From the NCBI RefSeq assembly GCF_006716695.1, contig NZ_VFPN01000003.1, positions 1-64,000 on the forward strand: 64,000 nucleotides of DNA. Direction: 5' to 3'. Positions 50,927-60,052 of this stretch are shown one piece after another. Source of the stretch: Klugiella xanthotipulae. Its GTDB lineage: Bacteria; Actinomycetota; Actinomycetes; Actinomycetales; Microbacteriaceae. Numbering within the stretch: position 1 is the first letter of the stretch; every line of letters starts with the position of its first letter. Both the position numbers and the translations under genes were made by a program. The notes under the pieces are model-generated. The model was given only the letters and a program-made list of their open reading frames with translations. It was not told the DNA's origin and did not search any database.

Positions 50927-53152
50927 GTGACTGACATCTCCCTGGACACCGCCCTGAGCGCAGTGATCGGCGGTCGTACCGCGGGGGCCATTGCGCGGGC
51001 TTTTGGGTACACGACGGTGGGAGAGTTTGTGGGCCATTACCCCCGCCGCTACGCCAGTCGCGGTGAGCTGACCGCCCTGGACACCCTGCCGCTGGGCGAA
51101 AACGTCACGATTGTGGCGGAAGTGCGTGAGGTACGCGAGCGGCCCATGCGCAATCGCAGGGGCGGCATCCTGGAGGTCTCAATCACTGATGGTCGTGGCA
51201 TCCTCACCCTCACCTTTTTTAATCAGTCCTGGCGGGCCAAGGAATTGGTGGTGGGCTCTCGCGGTATCTTTGCGGGCAAGGTGGGGGCCTATCGGGGTAC
51301 CTACCAGCTTGCACATCCCGATTACGAGCTTTTCGAGGAGGGATCGGCGGAGAATTCCGGGGACCGACCGGCACCCCACGCCGACTCTGCCCGGCGCTGG
51401 GCTGAGACCCCGATCCCGATTTACCCCGCGACGGCAACCGTTGCCAGCTGGCAGATTCAGCGTTCGATGGACATCGTGCTCGACAGTCTGGGCACAATCC
51501 CGGACCCGGTCCCGGTCGAGGTGCGGCAGCAGGAGGGCCTGATTGACGCGGATCAGGCGGTGCGCCAGATTCACCGTCCAACTCGCGAGGTTGACTGGCA
51601 GGATGCCCGCGAGGCGCTGCGCTTCCAGGAAGCGTTTCTGCTGCAGACGGCGCTGCTGCAGCAGCGTGCCGAGTCGCTCCGCCAGCCGGCCACACCGCGA
51701 CCGGTGCGGGCGGGTGGACTTCTTGACCGCTTCGACCGAGACCTCAGCTTTACCCTCACGGGTGACCAGAGCGCCGTGGGCGATGAGATCGCCGCTGACC
51801 TGTCCCGCAGCCATCCTATGAGTCGTCTCGTGCAGGGCGAGGTGGGTTCCGGTAAAACTCTCGTCGCCCTCCGCGCGATGCTTCAGGTGGCTGACAGCGG
51901 GGGACAGGCCGCCCTTCTTGCCCCCACCGAGGTTCTGGCGGCTCAGCACCTCCGCTCGATTGTGCGCACTCTTGGCCCTGACCTGGCTGCCGAGCTTGCC
52001 CCCACCCTCGTCACCGGTCAGCAGCCCGCGGCCATTCGCAAGCGGTCGTTGCTTTCGGTTGCTGCCGGTGGTACTCGCATTGTGGTGGGTACGCACGCGC
52101 TGATGAGTGCGTCGGTGCAGTTTGCTGATTTGGGCCTTGTGGTGGTTGACGAGCAGCATCGCTTTGGTGTTGAACAGCGTGAAGCGCTCCGCCTGAAGGC
52201 GCACACGCCGCCTCACACGCTCGTGCTGACGGCCACGCCCATTCCGCGCACGGTGGCTATGACGGTATTTGGCGACCTCGACGTGAGTACGATCCGCGAG
52301 CTTCCTGCCGGGCGTGCCGGTATCACGAGCCATGTGGTTCCGCTTGCCGATCACCCGAGATGGAGCCATCGCATCTGGCAGCGGGTGTCGGAGGAGCTGG
52401 CTCAGGGGCGGCAGGCTTTTGTGGTGTGCCCAGCTATTCGTGACGCCCCCGCGGGCGAGGACGTCCTGGAGGCTGGCGAGATGCTCGCCGAGGAGGTCGA
52501 ACAGCTGAGGGCTGACGCTGCGACGGGTCCCGTTGAACCGCTCGCCTCGGTCGAGACGACCGTAGCGATGCTGCGCGCCCACCCTCTCTTCTCCTCCACG
52601 GCCGTGGCCGCTCTGCACGGCCAGATGAGTTCCGATGAAAAAGACCAGGTCATGAGTGACTTTATGGCGGAGAAGATCAGGGTACTGGTCGCCACAACCG
52701 TGATCGAGGTCGGGGTTGATGTACCCAATGCATCCACGATGGTGGTGCTCAACGCTGATCGCTTTGGTGTTTCGCAATTGCACCAGTTGCGTGGGCGGGT
52801 GGGGCGTGGTGGCGTAGCTGGGCTGTGCCTTTTTGTGACCACGGCCCCGGCCGGCACAATCGCGCGCGAGCGCGTCGCCGCCGTCGCCGCGACCCTCGAC
52901 GGCTTTGAGCTGGCGCAGGTTGACCTGGAGCTGCGTCAGGAGGGCGATGTGCTCGGTACCACCCAGGCGGGTGGACGTTCATCGTTGCGCATTCTTCGGG
53001 TTGCCCGTGACGGCGACATTATTACGCGGGCGCGTGAGCTTGCCAGTGGCATCCTGGATGCGGATGGCGATCTCACCCAGCATCCTGTCTTGCGTGCCGC
53101 CCTGACCTATCGCCTGGACGCGGCGGAGCGAGAGTTTCTCGCCAAATCATAG
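50927..53152 (+). CDS. recG: ATP-dependent DNA helicase RecG
   Basis: 741 residues from GTG 50927. N-terminal wedge/OB domain ('[15 protein letters not shown]', '[17 protein letters not shown]'), then SF2 motifs: '[19 protein letters not shown]', '[11 protein letters not shown]', '[17 protein letters not shown]', '[18 protein letters not shown]', '[20 protein letters not shown]' and '[10 protein letters not shown]'. It regresses stalled forks and branch-migrates Holliday junctions. Upstream frame to 50879 would overlap rsmD's start and is not supported. An in-frame leaderless promoter fits. Confidence 0.95.
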   Translation: MTDISLDTALSAVIGGRTAGAIARAFGYTTVGEFVGHYPRRYASRGELTALDTLPLGENVTIVAEVREVRERPMRNRRGGILEVSITDGRGILTLTFFNQSWRAKELVVGSRGIFAGKVGAYRGTYQLAHPDYELFEEGSAENSGDRPAPHADSARRWAETPIPIYPATATVASWQIQRSMDIVLDSLGTIPDPVPVEVRQQEGLIDADQAVRQIHRPTREVDWQDAREALRFQEAFLLQTALLQQRAESLRQPATPRPVRAGGLLDRFDRDLSFTLTGDQSAVGDEIAADLSRSHPMSRLVQGEVGSGKTLVALRAMLQVADSGGQAALLAPTEVLAAQHLRSIVRTLGPDLAAELAPTLVTGQQPAAIRKRSLLSVAAGGTRIVVGTHALMSASVQFADLGLVVVDEQHRFGVEQREALRLKAHTPPHTLVLTATPIPRTVAMTVFGDLDVSTIRELPAGRAGITSHVVPLADHPRWSHRIWQRVSEELAQGRQAFVVCPAIRDAPAGEDVLEAGEMLAEEVEQLRADAATGPVEPLASVETTVAMLRAHPLFSSTAVAALHGQMSSDEKDQVMSDFMAEKIRVLVATTVIEVGVDVPNASTMVVLNADRFGVSQLHQLRGRVGRGGVAGLCLFVTTAPAGTIARERVAAVAATLDGFELAQVDLELRQEGDVLGTTQAGGRSSLRILRVARDGDIITRARELASGILDADGDLTQHPVLRAALTYRLDAAEREFLAKS

Positions 53153-53215
53153 GCACAGGTGCCCTGTTCAGCAGACTCGGAGGGTGCAGTGTCAGTTCTC
53201 CCCTGGCAAGCAGGA

Positions 53216-53221
53216 TACGCT
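53216..53221 (+). promoter_or_regulatory. -10 box of leaderless promoter (coaD)
   Basis: TACGCT ends 7 nt before the ATG at 53229. Confidence 0.5.
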
Positions 53222-53228
53222 TAACGCT

Positions 53229-53711
53229 ATGAGCAGGATCGCCGTTGTCCCAGGATCGTTTGACCCGGTCACCCTTGGCCACATTGATGTGATTGAGCGG
53301 GCGGCGAGAATCTTTGATCAGGTCCATGTCTTGGTGGTACACAACCCCGATAAAGAAGCCCTGCTACCCATCACTGCGAGGGTTTCTCTTCTGGAAAGCT
53401 CAATGCGCGATGCCCATCTCCCGGCCAATATTGTGGTCGCCTCGTGGACGGTGGGCCTTCTTGTTGATTACTGCACCGATGTGGGGGCCTCGGTGCTCGT
53501 CAAGGGTATCCGTTCGCAGGTCGATGTCGCCTACGAGACCCCGATGGCGATCATGAACCGCAGCCTGGCCGGGGTGGAGACGGTTTTCTTGCTTCCCGAC
53601 CCAGCCCACGCGCATGTGTCGAGTTCTCTGGTACGTCAGGTGGCCGCTCTGGGCGGAGATGTTGGTCCCTACGTCCCCGATGCCGTCGCCCGGTTTCTGC
53701 ACAGCAACTAG
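53229..53711 (+). CDS. coaD: Phosphopantetheine adenylyltransferase
   Basis: 160 residues, standard length. '[20 protein letters not shown]' holds the T/HxGH nucleotidyltransferase motif, '[20 protein letters not shown]' and '[18 protein letters not shown]' (the ISSTxxR-like loop) complete it. It adenylates 4'-phosphopantetheine in CoA synthesis. ATG 53229 is chosen over the upstream in-frame ATG at 53184 because the family starts right at the first strand. Confidence 0.96.
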   Translation: MSRIAVVPGSFDPVTLGHIDVIERAARIFDQVHVLVVHNPDKEALLPITARVSLLESSMRDAHLPANIVVASWTVGLLVDYCTDVGASVLVKGIRSQVDVAYETPMAIMNRSLAGVETVFLLPDPAHAHVSSSLVRQVAALGGDVGPYVPDAVARFLHSN

Positions 53712-53806
53712 GCGACCAGATCGTGTGACGCACCCAGCCGGGATACACTCGGGGAGTGTGGGCTGCGCACGCCGTCCGCTTTGATCGTGGCGAAAGGCGG
53801 TCTTCG

Positions 53807-55144
53807 ATGACCAGCAACACAGAGATCGCTCCGGACCAGCTGGCCTACAGCCTGGACCGCGAGTACGTTTTCCATTCCTGGTCGGCGCAGGCTAGCCTCA
53901 CTCCCCGTGTGTTTGCGGGAGGTGAGGGCACGATCATCTGGGATCATGAGGGGCATCGCCTTCTCGATTTCTCTAGCCAACTGGTCAATACCAATATCGG
54001 CCACCAGCATCCGCGGGTTGTGGCAGCGATCAAAGAGCAGGCTGACCGGCTGACGACCGTCAACCCGGCGCACGCTCATCTGGCCCGCGGACGGGCAGCT
54101 CAGCGCATTATTGAGCTCGCCGGAGACGGTTACGAGAAAGTCTTTTTTACGAATGGCGGGGCGGATGCGGTGGAGAACGCCATCCGGATGGCCCGCCTCC
54201 ATACGGGCCGCGACAAGGTGCTTTCAGCCTATCGCTCGTACCACGGTAATACGGGGGCAGCAATTGCGGCTACGGGAGACTGGCGTCGGGTCTCGAACGA
54301 GTACGCCCACGGTCACGTGCACTTTTTTGGGCCGTTCCTTTATCGCAGCGAGTTTTGGGCCGAAACGCCCGAGCAGGAGAGCGAACGCGCACTCCAGCAT
54401 CTTGAACACGTTATCCGTGCCGAGGGCCCCGGGAGCATTGCAGCGCTGATTATGGAGACGATCCCGGGTAGTTCCGGTATCCTTCCGCCTCCGCCCGGCT
54501 ATCTGGCGGGTTTGAGGGCTCTCTGCGACGCCCACGGCATTATGTTGATCTTCGATGAGGTGATGGCTGGCTTCGGCCGCACCGGTGACTGGTTTGCGCA
54601 TCACAACTCTCAGCTCAACCCGACGGGGGTCCGGCCGGACCTCATTACATTTGCCAAGGGTGTGAACTCGGGCTACGTGCCACTTGGCGGCGTCATTATC
54701 CCTCCGGCGATCGCTCGTACCTTCGATGAACGTGTTTTCCCGGGTGGTCTTACCTACTCGGGACATCCGCTCGCGACGGCTGCAGCTGTGGCAACTCTCG
54801 ACGTCATGGCCGAGGAGGGTATCGTCGAGAATGCCGCCCGTATCGGCCGCGATGTGCTCGGCCCGGCACTGCACGAGCTCGCGGCCGTGCACCCGATCAT
54901 CGGTGAGGTACGCGGCGTTGGCGTTTTCTGGGCGCTAGAACTTGTTGCTGATCCCGTCACGCGGGAGCCGCTGTCTGCCGCGCGGATGGCCGCGCTGAAA
55001 GGTCTCCTGCTGGCACGGGGAATGCTTCCCTTCATCGCCGAGAATCGGATTCACGTGGTGCCTCCGTGCACGGTCTCCGATGCCGAGGTGCGCGAGGGGA
55101 TCGCGCTGTATGATTCCGCGCTCAGCGACCTCATGGCGGGTTAG
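53807..55144 (+). CDS. Class III (omega) aminotransferase
   Basis: 445 residues. PLP-fold type I motifs: 'FFTNGGADAVENAIRMARLH', 'SAYRSYHGNTGAAIAATGDW', 'LIFDEVMAGFGRTGDWFAHH' and the PLP Lys in 'DLITFAKGVNSGYVPLGGVI'. The 'SWSAQASLTPRVFAGGEG' opening and 'YSGHPLATAAAVATLDVM' resemble pyruvate-dependent omega-aminotransferases (taurine, beta-alanine, diamine). It differs from GabT upstream, so the strain has two class III enzymes here. ATG 53807 with AAAGGCGG upstream; frame to 53756 rejected. It interrupts the usual coaD-DUF177 neighbourhood, so it may be acquired. Confidence 0.85.
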   Translation: MTSNTEIAPDQLAYSLDREYVFHSWSAQASLTPRVFAGGEGTIIWDHEGHRLLDFSSQLVNTNIGHQHPRVVAAIKEQADRLTTVNPAHAHLARGRAAQRIIELAGDGYEKVFFTNGGADAVENAIRMARLHTGRDKVLSAYRSYHGNTGAAIAATGDWRRVSNEYAHGHVHFFGPFLYRSEFWAETPEQESERALQHLEHVIRAEGPGSIAALIMETIPGSSGILPPPPGYLAGLRALCDAHGIMLIFDEVMAGFGRTGDWFAHHNSQLNPTGVRPDLITFAKGVNSGYVPLGGVIIPPAIARTFDERVFPGGLTYSGHPLATAAAVATLDVMAEEGIVENAARIGRDVLGPALHELAAVHPIIGEVRGVGVFWALELVADPVTREPLSAARMAALKGLLLARGMLPFIAENRIHVVPPCTVSDAEVREGIALYDSALSDLMAG

Positions 55145-55199
55145 CCCGAGAGCTTGCTGGTGAGAATAGGCTCGGTCAGCAAGATGTCCGTGGGTCGGG

Positions 55200-55205
55200 T
55201 AAGGT
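55200..55205 (+). promoter_or_regulatory. -10 box of leaderless promoter (DUF177-rpmF-rnc-mutM)
   Basis: TAAGGT ends 6 nt before the GTG at 55212. Confidence 0.5.
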
Positions 55206-55211
55206 ATTGGG

Positions 55212-55754
55212 GTGCCAATCAGCCTGTATAGCGAGAACGTTCGCGACCTCATCCATCGTCCCGGTGAGATGCGGGAGCGAGACCGAGAGTTCGCCGTCCC
55301 CGAGGAGTTGGGGGCCGGTCTCTTGACCGTTAAAGCGGGAGAAAATTTGCGTCTTGACGTCCGGTTGGAATCTATTCACGAGGGAATTTTGGCCTCGGTG
55401 AGTGTGAAAACCGTGGCGCGAGGGATATGCGGTCGGTGCCTGAAAGACCTGAAGCAGGATGTCAAAGTCGAGTTTCAGGAACTTTTCGCGTACTCTTTAG
55501 ACGAAGCATACGAATATGAGGTTCACGGTGACTACGTGGATCTTGAACCTCCGCTGAGGGATGCAGTGGTCTTGTCGCTGCCGTTCCAACCAGTGTGCCA
55601 GCCTGAATGCCTCGGCCTCGACCCTGTTACGGGGGAGGAGATTACCGAGGCATCTGGTGTGAGTGCCGAGCCGGATATTGATCCGCGCTGGGCCGCTCTT
55701 ACCGAGTTGGCTGCTTCCACAGACCGTGGCGAAGACACCGAGTCAACGTCCTAA
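55212..55754 (+). CDS. DUF177 (YceD) family protein
   Basis: 180 residues. The YceD/DUF177 core shows 'GRCLKDLKQDVKVEFQELFA' with the CxxC-type cysteines ('CGRC' and later 'VCQPECLGLDPVTGEEI'), which suggest a zinc site, and a DPRWAAL segment typical at the C-terminus. The family is linked to 23S rRNA metabolism in bacteria and plants and sits before rpmF almost everywhere. GTG 55212 has no RBS but a -10 box 6 nt upstream, so a leaderless start. First gene of DUF177-rpmF-rnc-mutM. Confidence 0.88.
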   Translation: MPISLYSENVRDLIHRPGEMRERDREFAVPEELGAGLLTVKAGENLRLDVRLESIHEGILASVSVKTVARGICGRCLKDLKQDVKVEFQELFAYSLDEAYEYEVHGDYVDLEPPLRDAVVLSLPFQPVCQPECLGLDPVTGEEITEASGVSAEPDIDPRWAALTELAASTDRGEDTESTS

Positions 55755-55778
55755 CCGTACGAGAGAAAAGAGAAAGTC

Positions 55779-55982
55779 ATGGCTGTTCCGAAGCGGAAGA
55801 AGTCTCGCGCCAACACCCACGCGCGTCGCTCGCAGTGGAAGGCTGAGGTTCCTAACCTGGTCAAGACTGTTGAAAACGGTAAGACCGTTTACAGCCTGCC
55901 TCACCGTGCCAAGGTAGTCGAGGATTCAGCTGGTACGCCGCTGTTCCTTGAGTACAAGGGCCGCAAGGTAGCCGACGTCTAA
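55779..55982 (+). CDS. rpmF: 50S ribosomal protein bL32
   Basis: 67 residues. '[20 protein letters not shown]' is the L32 N-terminus. The zinc-binding cysteines of some L32 proteins are absent (no Cys in the chain), so this is the zinc-independent C- form; such forms often pair with a second, zinc-bound paralogue elsewhere. GAGAAAG ribosome binding site upstream. Confidence 0.95.
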   Translation: MAVPKRKKSRANTHARRSQWKAEVPNLVKTVENGKTVYSLPHRAKVVEDSAGTPLFLEYKGRKVADV

Positions 55983-55986
55983 GCAC

Positions 55987-56799
55987 GTGACGGATACTCA
56001 GGGGGTCCCAGATCCTTCTGCCGCGCCGGAGTCGTCCGTGTCTTCTCGAGTAGAGGACATGCACGGCTTTTTGGCACGCCTGGGAGTAGAGCTCCCTGAC
56101 CTACTGATCACCCAGGCTCTGACCCACCGCTCGTTTTCCTACGAGAACGGCGGAGAGCCGCACAACGAGCGCCTGGAATTTCTGGGCGACTCGATCCTGG
56201 GCCAGGCTGTGACCGTTAAACTATTTCGGGATCATCCCGATTTGAGTGAGGGCACACTGGCCAAGCGGCGCTCGAGTCTTGTGAGCAGCGTGGCCCTGGC
56301 TGAGGTGGGCCGTCATATTGGGCTCGGGGTGCACCTGCGACTGGGTCGGGGTGAAGAGCTCACTGGCGGTCGCGAAAAAGATTCGATTCTGGCCGACACG
56401 GTGGAAGCCATCATCGGTGCCGTTTTTGTTGGACTCGGGCCGGAGGTGGCAAATACATTTGTACTCGACCTTGTCACGCCCCTCTTTGCCGACCCGGATC
56501 GGTTCGGTGCGGCTATGGACCCCAAGACGAGCCTGCAGGAGGCCGCCGCCGAGCGTGGTCTCAATCCACCGCAGTATTCTGTGACGGGTGAGGGTCCCGA
56601 TCATGACCGGATTTTTACGGCCGTGGTTTCGGTGGGTTCCGTGAAGAAGGGTGACGCTGTCGGTGCCCGCCTGGTTGCCGGTGATCTCAACGTTCTGGTC
56701 TCCGGTCACGGTGTTGGGTCTAGCAAAAAGCAAGCCGAGATTGCGGCTGCCTTGGACGCCTGGACAGTACTCAATCGGGAAACCAGTGAGGGTGCCTGA
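55987..56799 (+). CDS. rnc: Ribonuclease III
   Basis: 270 residues from GTG 55987, 4 nt after rpmF. An N-terminal extension of ~25 residues precedes the RNase III domain with signature 'NERLEFLGDSILGQAVT' and catalytic 'ADTVEAIIGAVFVG'. The C-terminal dsRBD has 'DPKTSLQEAAAERGLNPPQY' and 'GSSKKQAEIAAALDAW'. It cuts double-stranded RNA in rRNA maturation and mRNA decay. A shorter start at ATG 56059 (MHGFLARLG) is possible. Overlaps mutM by 8 nt. Confidence 0.95.
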   Translation: MTDTQGVPDPSAAPESSVSSRVEDMHGFLARLGVELPDLLITQALTHRSFSYENGGEPHNERLEFLGDSILGQAVTVKLFRDHPDLSEGTLAKRRSSLVSSVALAEVGRHIGLGVHLRLGRGEELTGGREKDSILADTVEAIIGAVFVGLGPEVANTFVLDLVTPLFADPDRFGAAMDPKTSLQEAAAERGLNPPQYSVTGEGPDHDRIFTAVVSVGSVKKGDAVGARLVAGDLNVLVSGHGVGSSKKQAEIAAALDAWTVLNRETSEGA

Positions 56800-57679
56800 A
56801 CTTCCTGAGGTTGAGGTGGTGCGCTCCGGGCTCGACCCTGTCGTCTCCGGTGCCACCGTCCAGTCGGTTGAGGTGTTTGACCAGCGTTCTCTGAAGCGCC
56901 ATCCCGTAGCGGCTGGACCCTTTGCGGAGGTTCTCGGGGGTCAGCGTTTCAGCGCTGCGGTGCGTCGGGGAAAGTTTCTCTGGCTCCTGATGTCTGAGGA
57001 GCGCGCCCTTCTGGTACACCTCGGCATGAGTGGTCAGGTGTTGTTGCGCACGGCTGACCAGCCCGATCCACGGCATTTGCGCATCCGGTGCCATCTGGAG
57101 CATCCGCAGCATGGCGAGGTGCGAATGGACTTTGTAGACCAGCGAGTCTTCGGCTCGATGGCTGTCGATACGCTCGTACCAACCCTGGACGGTGGCTCGG
57201 GCGGGTACGGCTCGCCGCTCGCCCTGATCCCCAGTCAGGCAGCGCACATTGCTCGCGACCCGGTTGACCCTGCCTTTGACGAACGAGAGTTTTTTCGGCG
57301 GCTGGCTGTGCGCCGCACCGGTGTGAAGCGGGCGCTGCTTGATCAGGGGATGATCAGCGGCATCGGTAATATCTACGCGGATGAGGCCCTCTGGATGTCT
57401 CGTACGCACGGTGAGTATCCCACCAACCTCATCTCTACCCGGCGTGCCCGCAGCATTGTTGCGGCCGTGAAAACGGTGCTGGCCAAAGCGCTTGTGGAGG
57501 GTGGAACCAGTTTTGACGCCCAATATGTCAACGTTAACGGCGAGTCGGGTTACTTCGCCCACTCGCTGAACGCTTACGGGCAGCAGGGTAAGCCGTGCTC
57601 GCGCTGCGGCACGCTAATCGTGCGCGAAACCTTCATGAACCGCGGGTCGCACTTTTGCCCGCGGTGCCAGCGGAAATGA
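56792..57679 (+). CDS. mutM: Formamidopyrimidine-DNA glycosylase
   Basis: 295 residues from GTG 56792. 'PELPEVEVVRSGL' provides the catalytic Pro2/Glu3 after Met removal. 'HLGMSGQVLLRT' and 'DQGMISGIGNIYADEALWMS' are present, and the C-terminal zinc finger has four Cys in 'CSRCGTLIVRETFMN' and 'HFCPRCQRK'. It removes 8-oxoguanine and cleaves the abasic site. Its final ~135 bp (from Gly-Tyr-Phe, about 57546) is the segment repeated twice downstream. GTG overlaps the rnc end. Confidence 0.96.
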   Translation: MPELPEVEVVRSGLDPVVSGATVQSVEVFDQRSLKRHPVAAGPFAEVLGGQRFSAAVRRGKFLWLLMSEERALLVHLGMSGQVLLRTADQPDPRHLRIRCHLEHPQHGEVRMDFVDQRVFGSMAVDTLVPTLDGGSGGYGSPLALIPSQAAHIARDPVDPAFDEREFFRRLAVRRTGVKRALLDQGMISGIGNIYADEALWMSRTHGEYPTNLISTRRARSIVAAVKTVLAKALVEGGTSFDAQYVNVNGESGYFAHSLNAYGQQGKPCSRCGTLIVRETFMNRGSHFCPRCQRK

Positions 57680-57701
57680 GGGAGGCTGAGGGCGGTAGCT
57701 C

Positions 57702-58874
57702 TCAATCGAGCCCCAGACCTTGATGATGCTCGTCCTCATCCTCCACTTCAATTCCTCGTTTGATGAGGGTCGCCTGCGCGCGAGGGCCGAGTAAGCCACC
57801 GATGTCCTGAATCTTCCTCAGTCGAGTGAATGGTGCTAGGTCCTCGTTCTTCACGCTTTTGATATCAAAAACGTCGTCCTCGCCGTCCCAGTGCGGGATG
57901 AGCTGCCGGTAGATGTCGTTGCCCCCGTCGAGCACAAGCGTTTCGACGCGTTCGGCGAGCCTGACCGGAATTGATAGTTTTCGGAACCAGGTGCGCACCG
58001 AGGGGATGATCTCATCGCCAAGCTCGTAGGGGTCGAACGAGCGAGCGCCTTGATCTTGCGCGAAATCGTAGACGTCAAAACGTGGGCTGAGCGCATCCTG
58101 CTCGTACATAAGCTCCTGAATTACCGCGAGGCGGAAGGGGAATGATGCCAGTTCAAGTGAAGGCTCGCTCGGCGCGGGATGCTTCCATTTACCCGACGAC
58201 TTCTTCACGATCTTTGGAGTGTTGTAGCTGATGCTCACCCAGGCAAAGGGATGCGGTGCGGCCCGAACGATGTCCGCCACTTCGTCGGTCTCAGCTTTGG
58301 CGCGTCGTTCGGAGGACTCCATTCTCTGAATTTCTCCGCATTCCGTCGCGTTCAGGAAGAATATTGCTCTCCAGTTCCCCGTATTAACGTTGAGGAAGAG
58401 GTATGCATTGCGCAATTCCTCAGCTGGGATCGCGTCAAGCGGTGCCCGCCCGTCAACCGTGAGGATTCCTGACAGAAGATGGGATGGTCGTTTGTGTGCG
58501 AACTGAGCCGGCACCGTCGCATCACCATCTGGGTCGTTCGCAAGAAGAATACGAAGCTCGACGGCCTCATCGTTGCCCTTAGTGAGCGCGAAAACTCCCG
58601 CTAAGTCCCAAGTCACTACCGTGTTGGCGATGATCCCATTCTTGTCTGGCATCGGATCATCGGGCGGCATTATCCGCGGCTGACCGAGTAACTCTGTGAG
58701 CGAGGAGATGGTTAGTGTTTCGAGCAAGGTGTCGTTAATCGTGACACCTGCGGCCGTGACATCAATTGAATGATTACGAATCTCTGAATCTGAGTCGGAG
58801 TTTGGTTCGGTGGTGAGGAGCGACCTATCTTGCGAAACGGCAGGTTTGGTGTGGGGTCTCTGGTTCAACGCCAT
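57702..58874 (-). CDS. DUF6892/DUF7738-like protein, function unknown
   Basis: 390 residues from ATG 58874. The middle 'GVTINDTLLETLTISSLTEL' and 'NTVVTWDLAGVFALTKGN' fit DUF7738. The C-terminus 'FPFRLAVIQELMYEQDALSP', 'DEIIPSVRTWFRKLSIP' and 'IYRQLIPHWDGEDDVFDIKS' match DUF6892 as I recall it. Such proteins are often isolated cargo genes; an immunity-type role is speculative. The sequence is visibly less GC-rich than its neighbours and runs against mutM. The longer frame to 58955 has no RBS. First gene of the accessory region. Confidence 0.65.
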   Translation of the reverse strand: MALNQRPHTKPAVSQDRSLLTTEPNSDSDSEIRNHSIDVTAAGVTINDTLLETLTISSLTELLGQPRIMPPDDPMPDKNGIIANTVVTWDLAGVFALTKGNDEAVELRILLANDPDGDATVPAQFAHKRPSHLLSGILTVDGRAPLDAIPAEELRNAYLFLNVNTGNWRAIFFLNATECGEIQRMESSERRAKAETDEVADIVRAAPHPFAWVSISYNTPKIVKKSSGKWKHPAPSEPSLELASFPFRLAVIQELMYEQDALSPRFDVYDFAQDQGARSFDPYELGDEIIPSVRTWFRKLSIPVRLAERVETLVLDGGNDIYRQLIPHWDGEDDVFDIKSVKNEDLAPFTRLRKIQDIGGLLGPRAQATLIKRGIEVEDEDEHHQGLGLD

Positions 58875-58888
58875 GAGGCAAGATCGTA

Positions 58889-59449
58889 TCAGAGCGGTTC
58901 GCCGACCTGGTTCGCCCTCGTTTGTAACCCACTCTGGGGTAAAGCTGGCGGACACACGGTTGACGGGTGTTCTGACGGCACAAATGGGCCGCGAATCAGT
59001 TCGTATGTGTCACCCTCACGAAAGAGTAGGGGTTCGAGACTGGCTGCGCCGTCTGTGTCCTCAGCACGGTGTCCGAAGTGATAGGCCACATGGATGAGCT
59101 GGCGAATCGGTTCATATACGATGTTCCAGGTTTCAGGGCAGACCTCGCCAAGCGGCAGAGCGCCGTCGCGTAACCTCTTTTGGTGACCGTAGACTGCGAG
59201 GAACGCGGCAGCATTGTTCAGCACATACGGGTATGCGTTGGGCCCGAGCGAGAGCTTGCCCTTCAACGGGTTCAGTGCGGCGCGGATAAATTCGTTGCGA
59301 GGGAGTTTGAGTGCGGAGATATTGAATCCGGCTGCTGCTGAGTCACGAACTGCTGCGGCTTGTTCGCGTGTCTGATTTGGCATTCCGCAATGCGAGCATT
59401 GCAGGTCTGACTGCCGTGAAGGTGAGTAATCGAGCCATTTTCTGCTCAA
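58889..59449 (-). CDS. Hypothetical protein with N-terminal CxxC
   Basis: 186 residues, unrecognised. 'LQCSHCGMPNQTREQ' near residue 17 could bind zinc; 'PRNEFIRAALNPLKGK' and 'NNAAAFLAVYGHQKRLRDGA' are helical. It lies 14 nt upstream of the DUF6892-like gene in the same direction, so the two are probably co-transcribed. Base composition is lower in GC than the core genes. Confidence 0.55.
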   Translation of the reverse strand: MSRKWLDYSPSRQSDLQCSHCGMPNQTREQAAAVRDSAAAGFNISALKLPRNEFIRAALNPLKGKLSLGPNAYPYVLNNAAAFLAVYGHQKRLRDGALPLGEVCPETWNIVYEPIRQLIHVAYHFGHRAEDTDGAASLEPLLFREGDTYELIRGPFVPSEHPSTVCPPALPQSGLQTRANQVGEPL

Positions 59450-59506
59450 GGTGCCAACGCCGTCGGTGACATATTCTTGTTAAGCATGGTCAGAAAAACT
59501 TGTCTC

Positions 59507-59863
59507 TCAGCCCTCCTCAAGGGAGTAACGTCCCGACTGGTCGATAAAGAGCGCCGATTGACCGGGGCTGGCTGCGTTCAGGAAGTCTTTTACGAACGGG
59601 AAGTCGCTGATGAAGTGCTCAACCGACCAGACTTCGTGATTGTCTGAGTCGCTCATATACTCCTCTGATTCGAGGCCAACTACCGATTCGAGACGATCAC
59701 CGTGAACTGTCACCCAGCGTGGCGGGTGCGCGGCATGCATTTTCGAGAGAAACACTGGGATGCGCGCGTGCGTCATCATCTCGACCTGTGTCGGCCGAGC
59801 GTAGCGCGGATCATGTCCAGACTCCGGTGTAGCCGGGTTCGGCTTACGTTTGAATAAACTCAT
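59507..59863 (-). CDS. Hypothetical small acidic protein
   Basis: 118 residues, unrecognised. A basic N-terminus (SLFKRKPNPA) precedes a domain with 'PPRWVTVHGDRLESVVGLES' and 'NHEVWSVEHFISDFPFVKDF'. The size and acidic middle recall immunity-type proteins, but nothing firm supports this. It starts the leftward gene trio of the first accessory module. AGGAGA lies upstream of the ATG at 59863. Confidence 0.5.
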   Translation of the reverse strand: MSLFKRKPNPATPESGHDPRYARPTQVEMMTHARIPVFLSKMHAAHPPRWVTVHGDRLESVVGLESEEYMSDSDNHEVWSVEHFISDFPFVKDFLNAASPGQSALFIDQSGRYSLEEG

Positions 59864-60052
59864 TGTTCTCCTGCTGTGAACGTTTTAGCTCCATGCTACT
59901 TGGGTCAGCTCCCTGGAGATCGTTTGCAGAGTCGGGCCCCGGCTCGGGTAAAGGATTGCAGACGTGACCTACTCTTTACCGGCGGGTGGAGCCTTTCAGC
60001 GTGTATCTGGTTTTGACAGGATCCGACCGCTTTGGCAGATGAACGTCTGTGA

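Noticed and set aside
51179-52783. 534-codon frame antisense to recG (and similar long antisense frames at 1755-2723, 8430-9533, 13524-14624, 30654-31679 and 32363-33391)
   Set aside because: High GC at third codon positions produces long stop-free antisense frames. They have low complexity, no family motif, and oppose well-supported genes.
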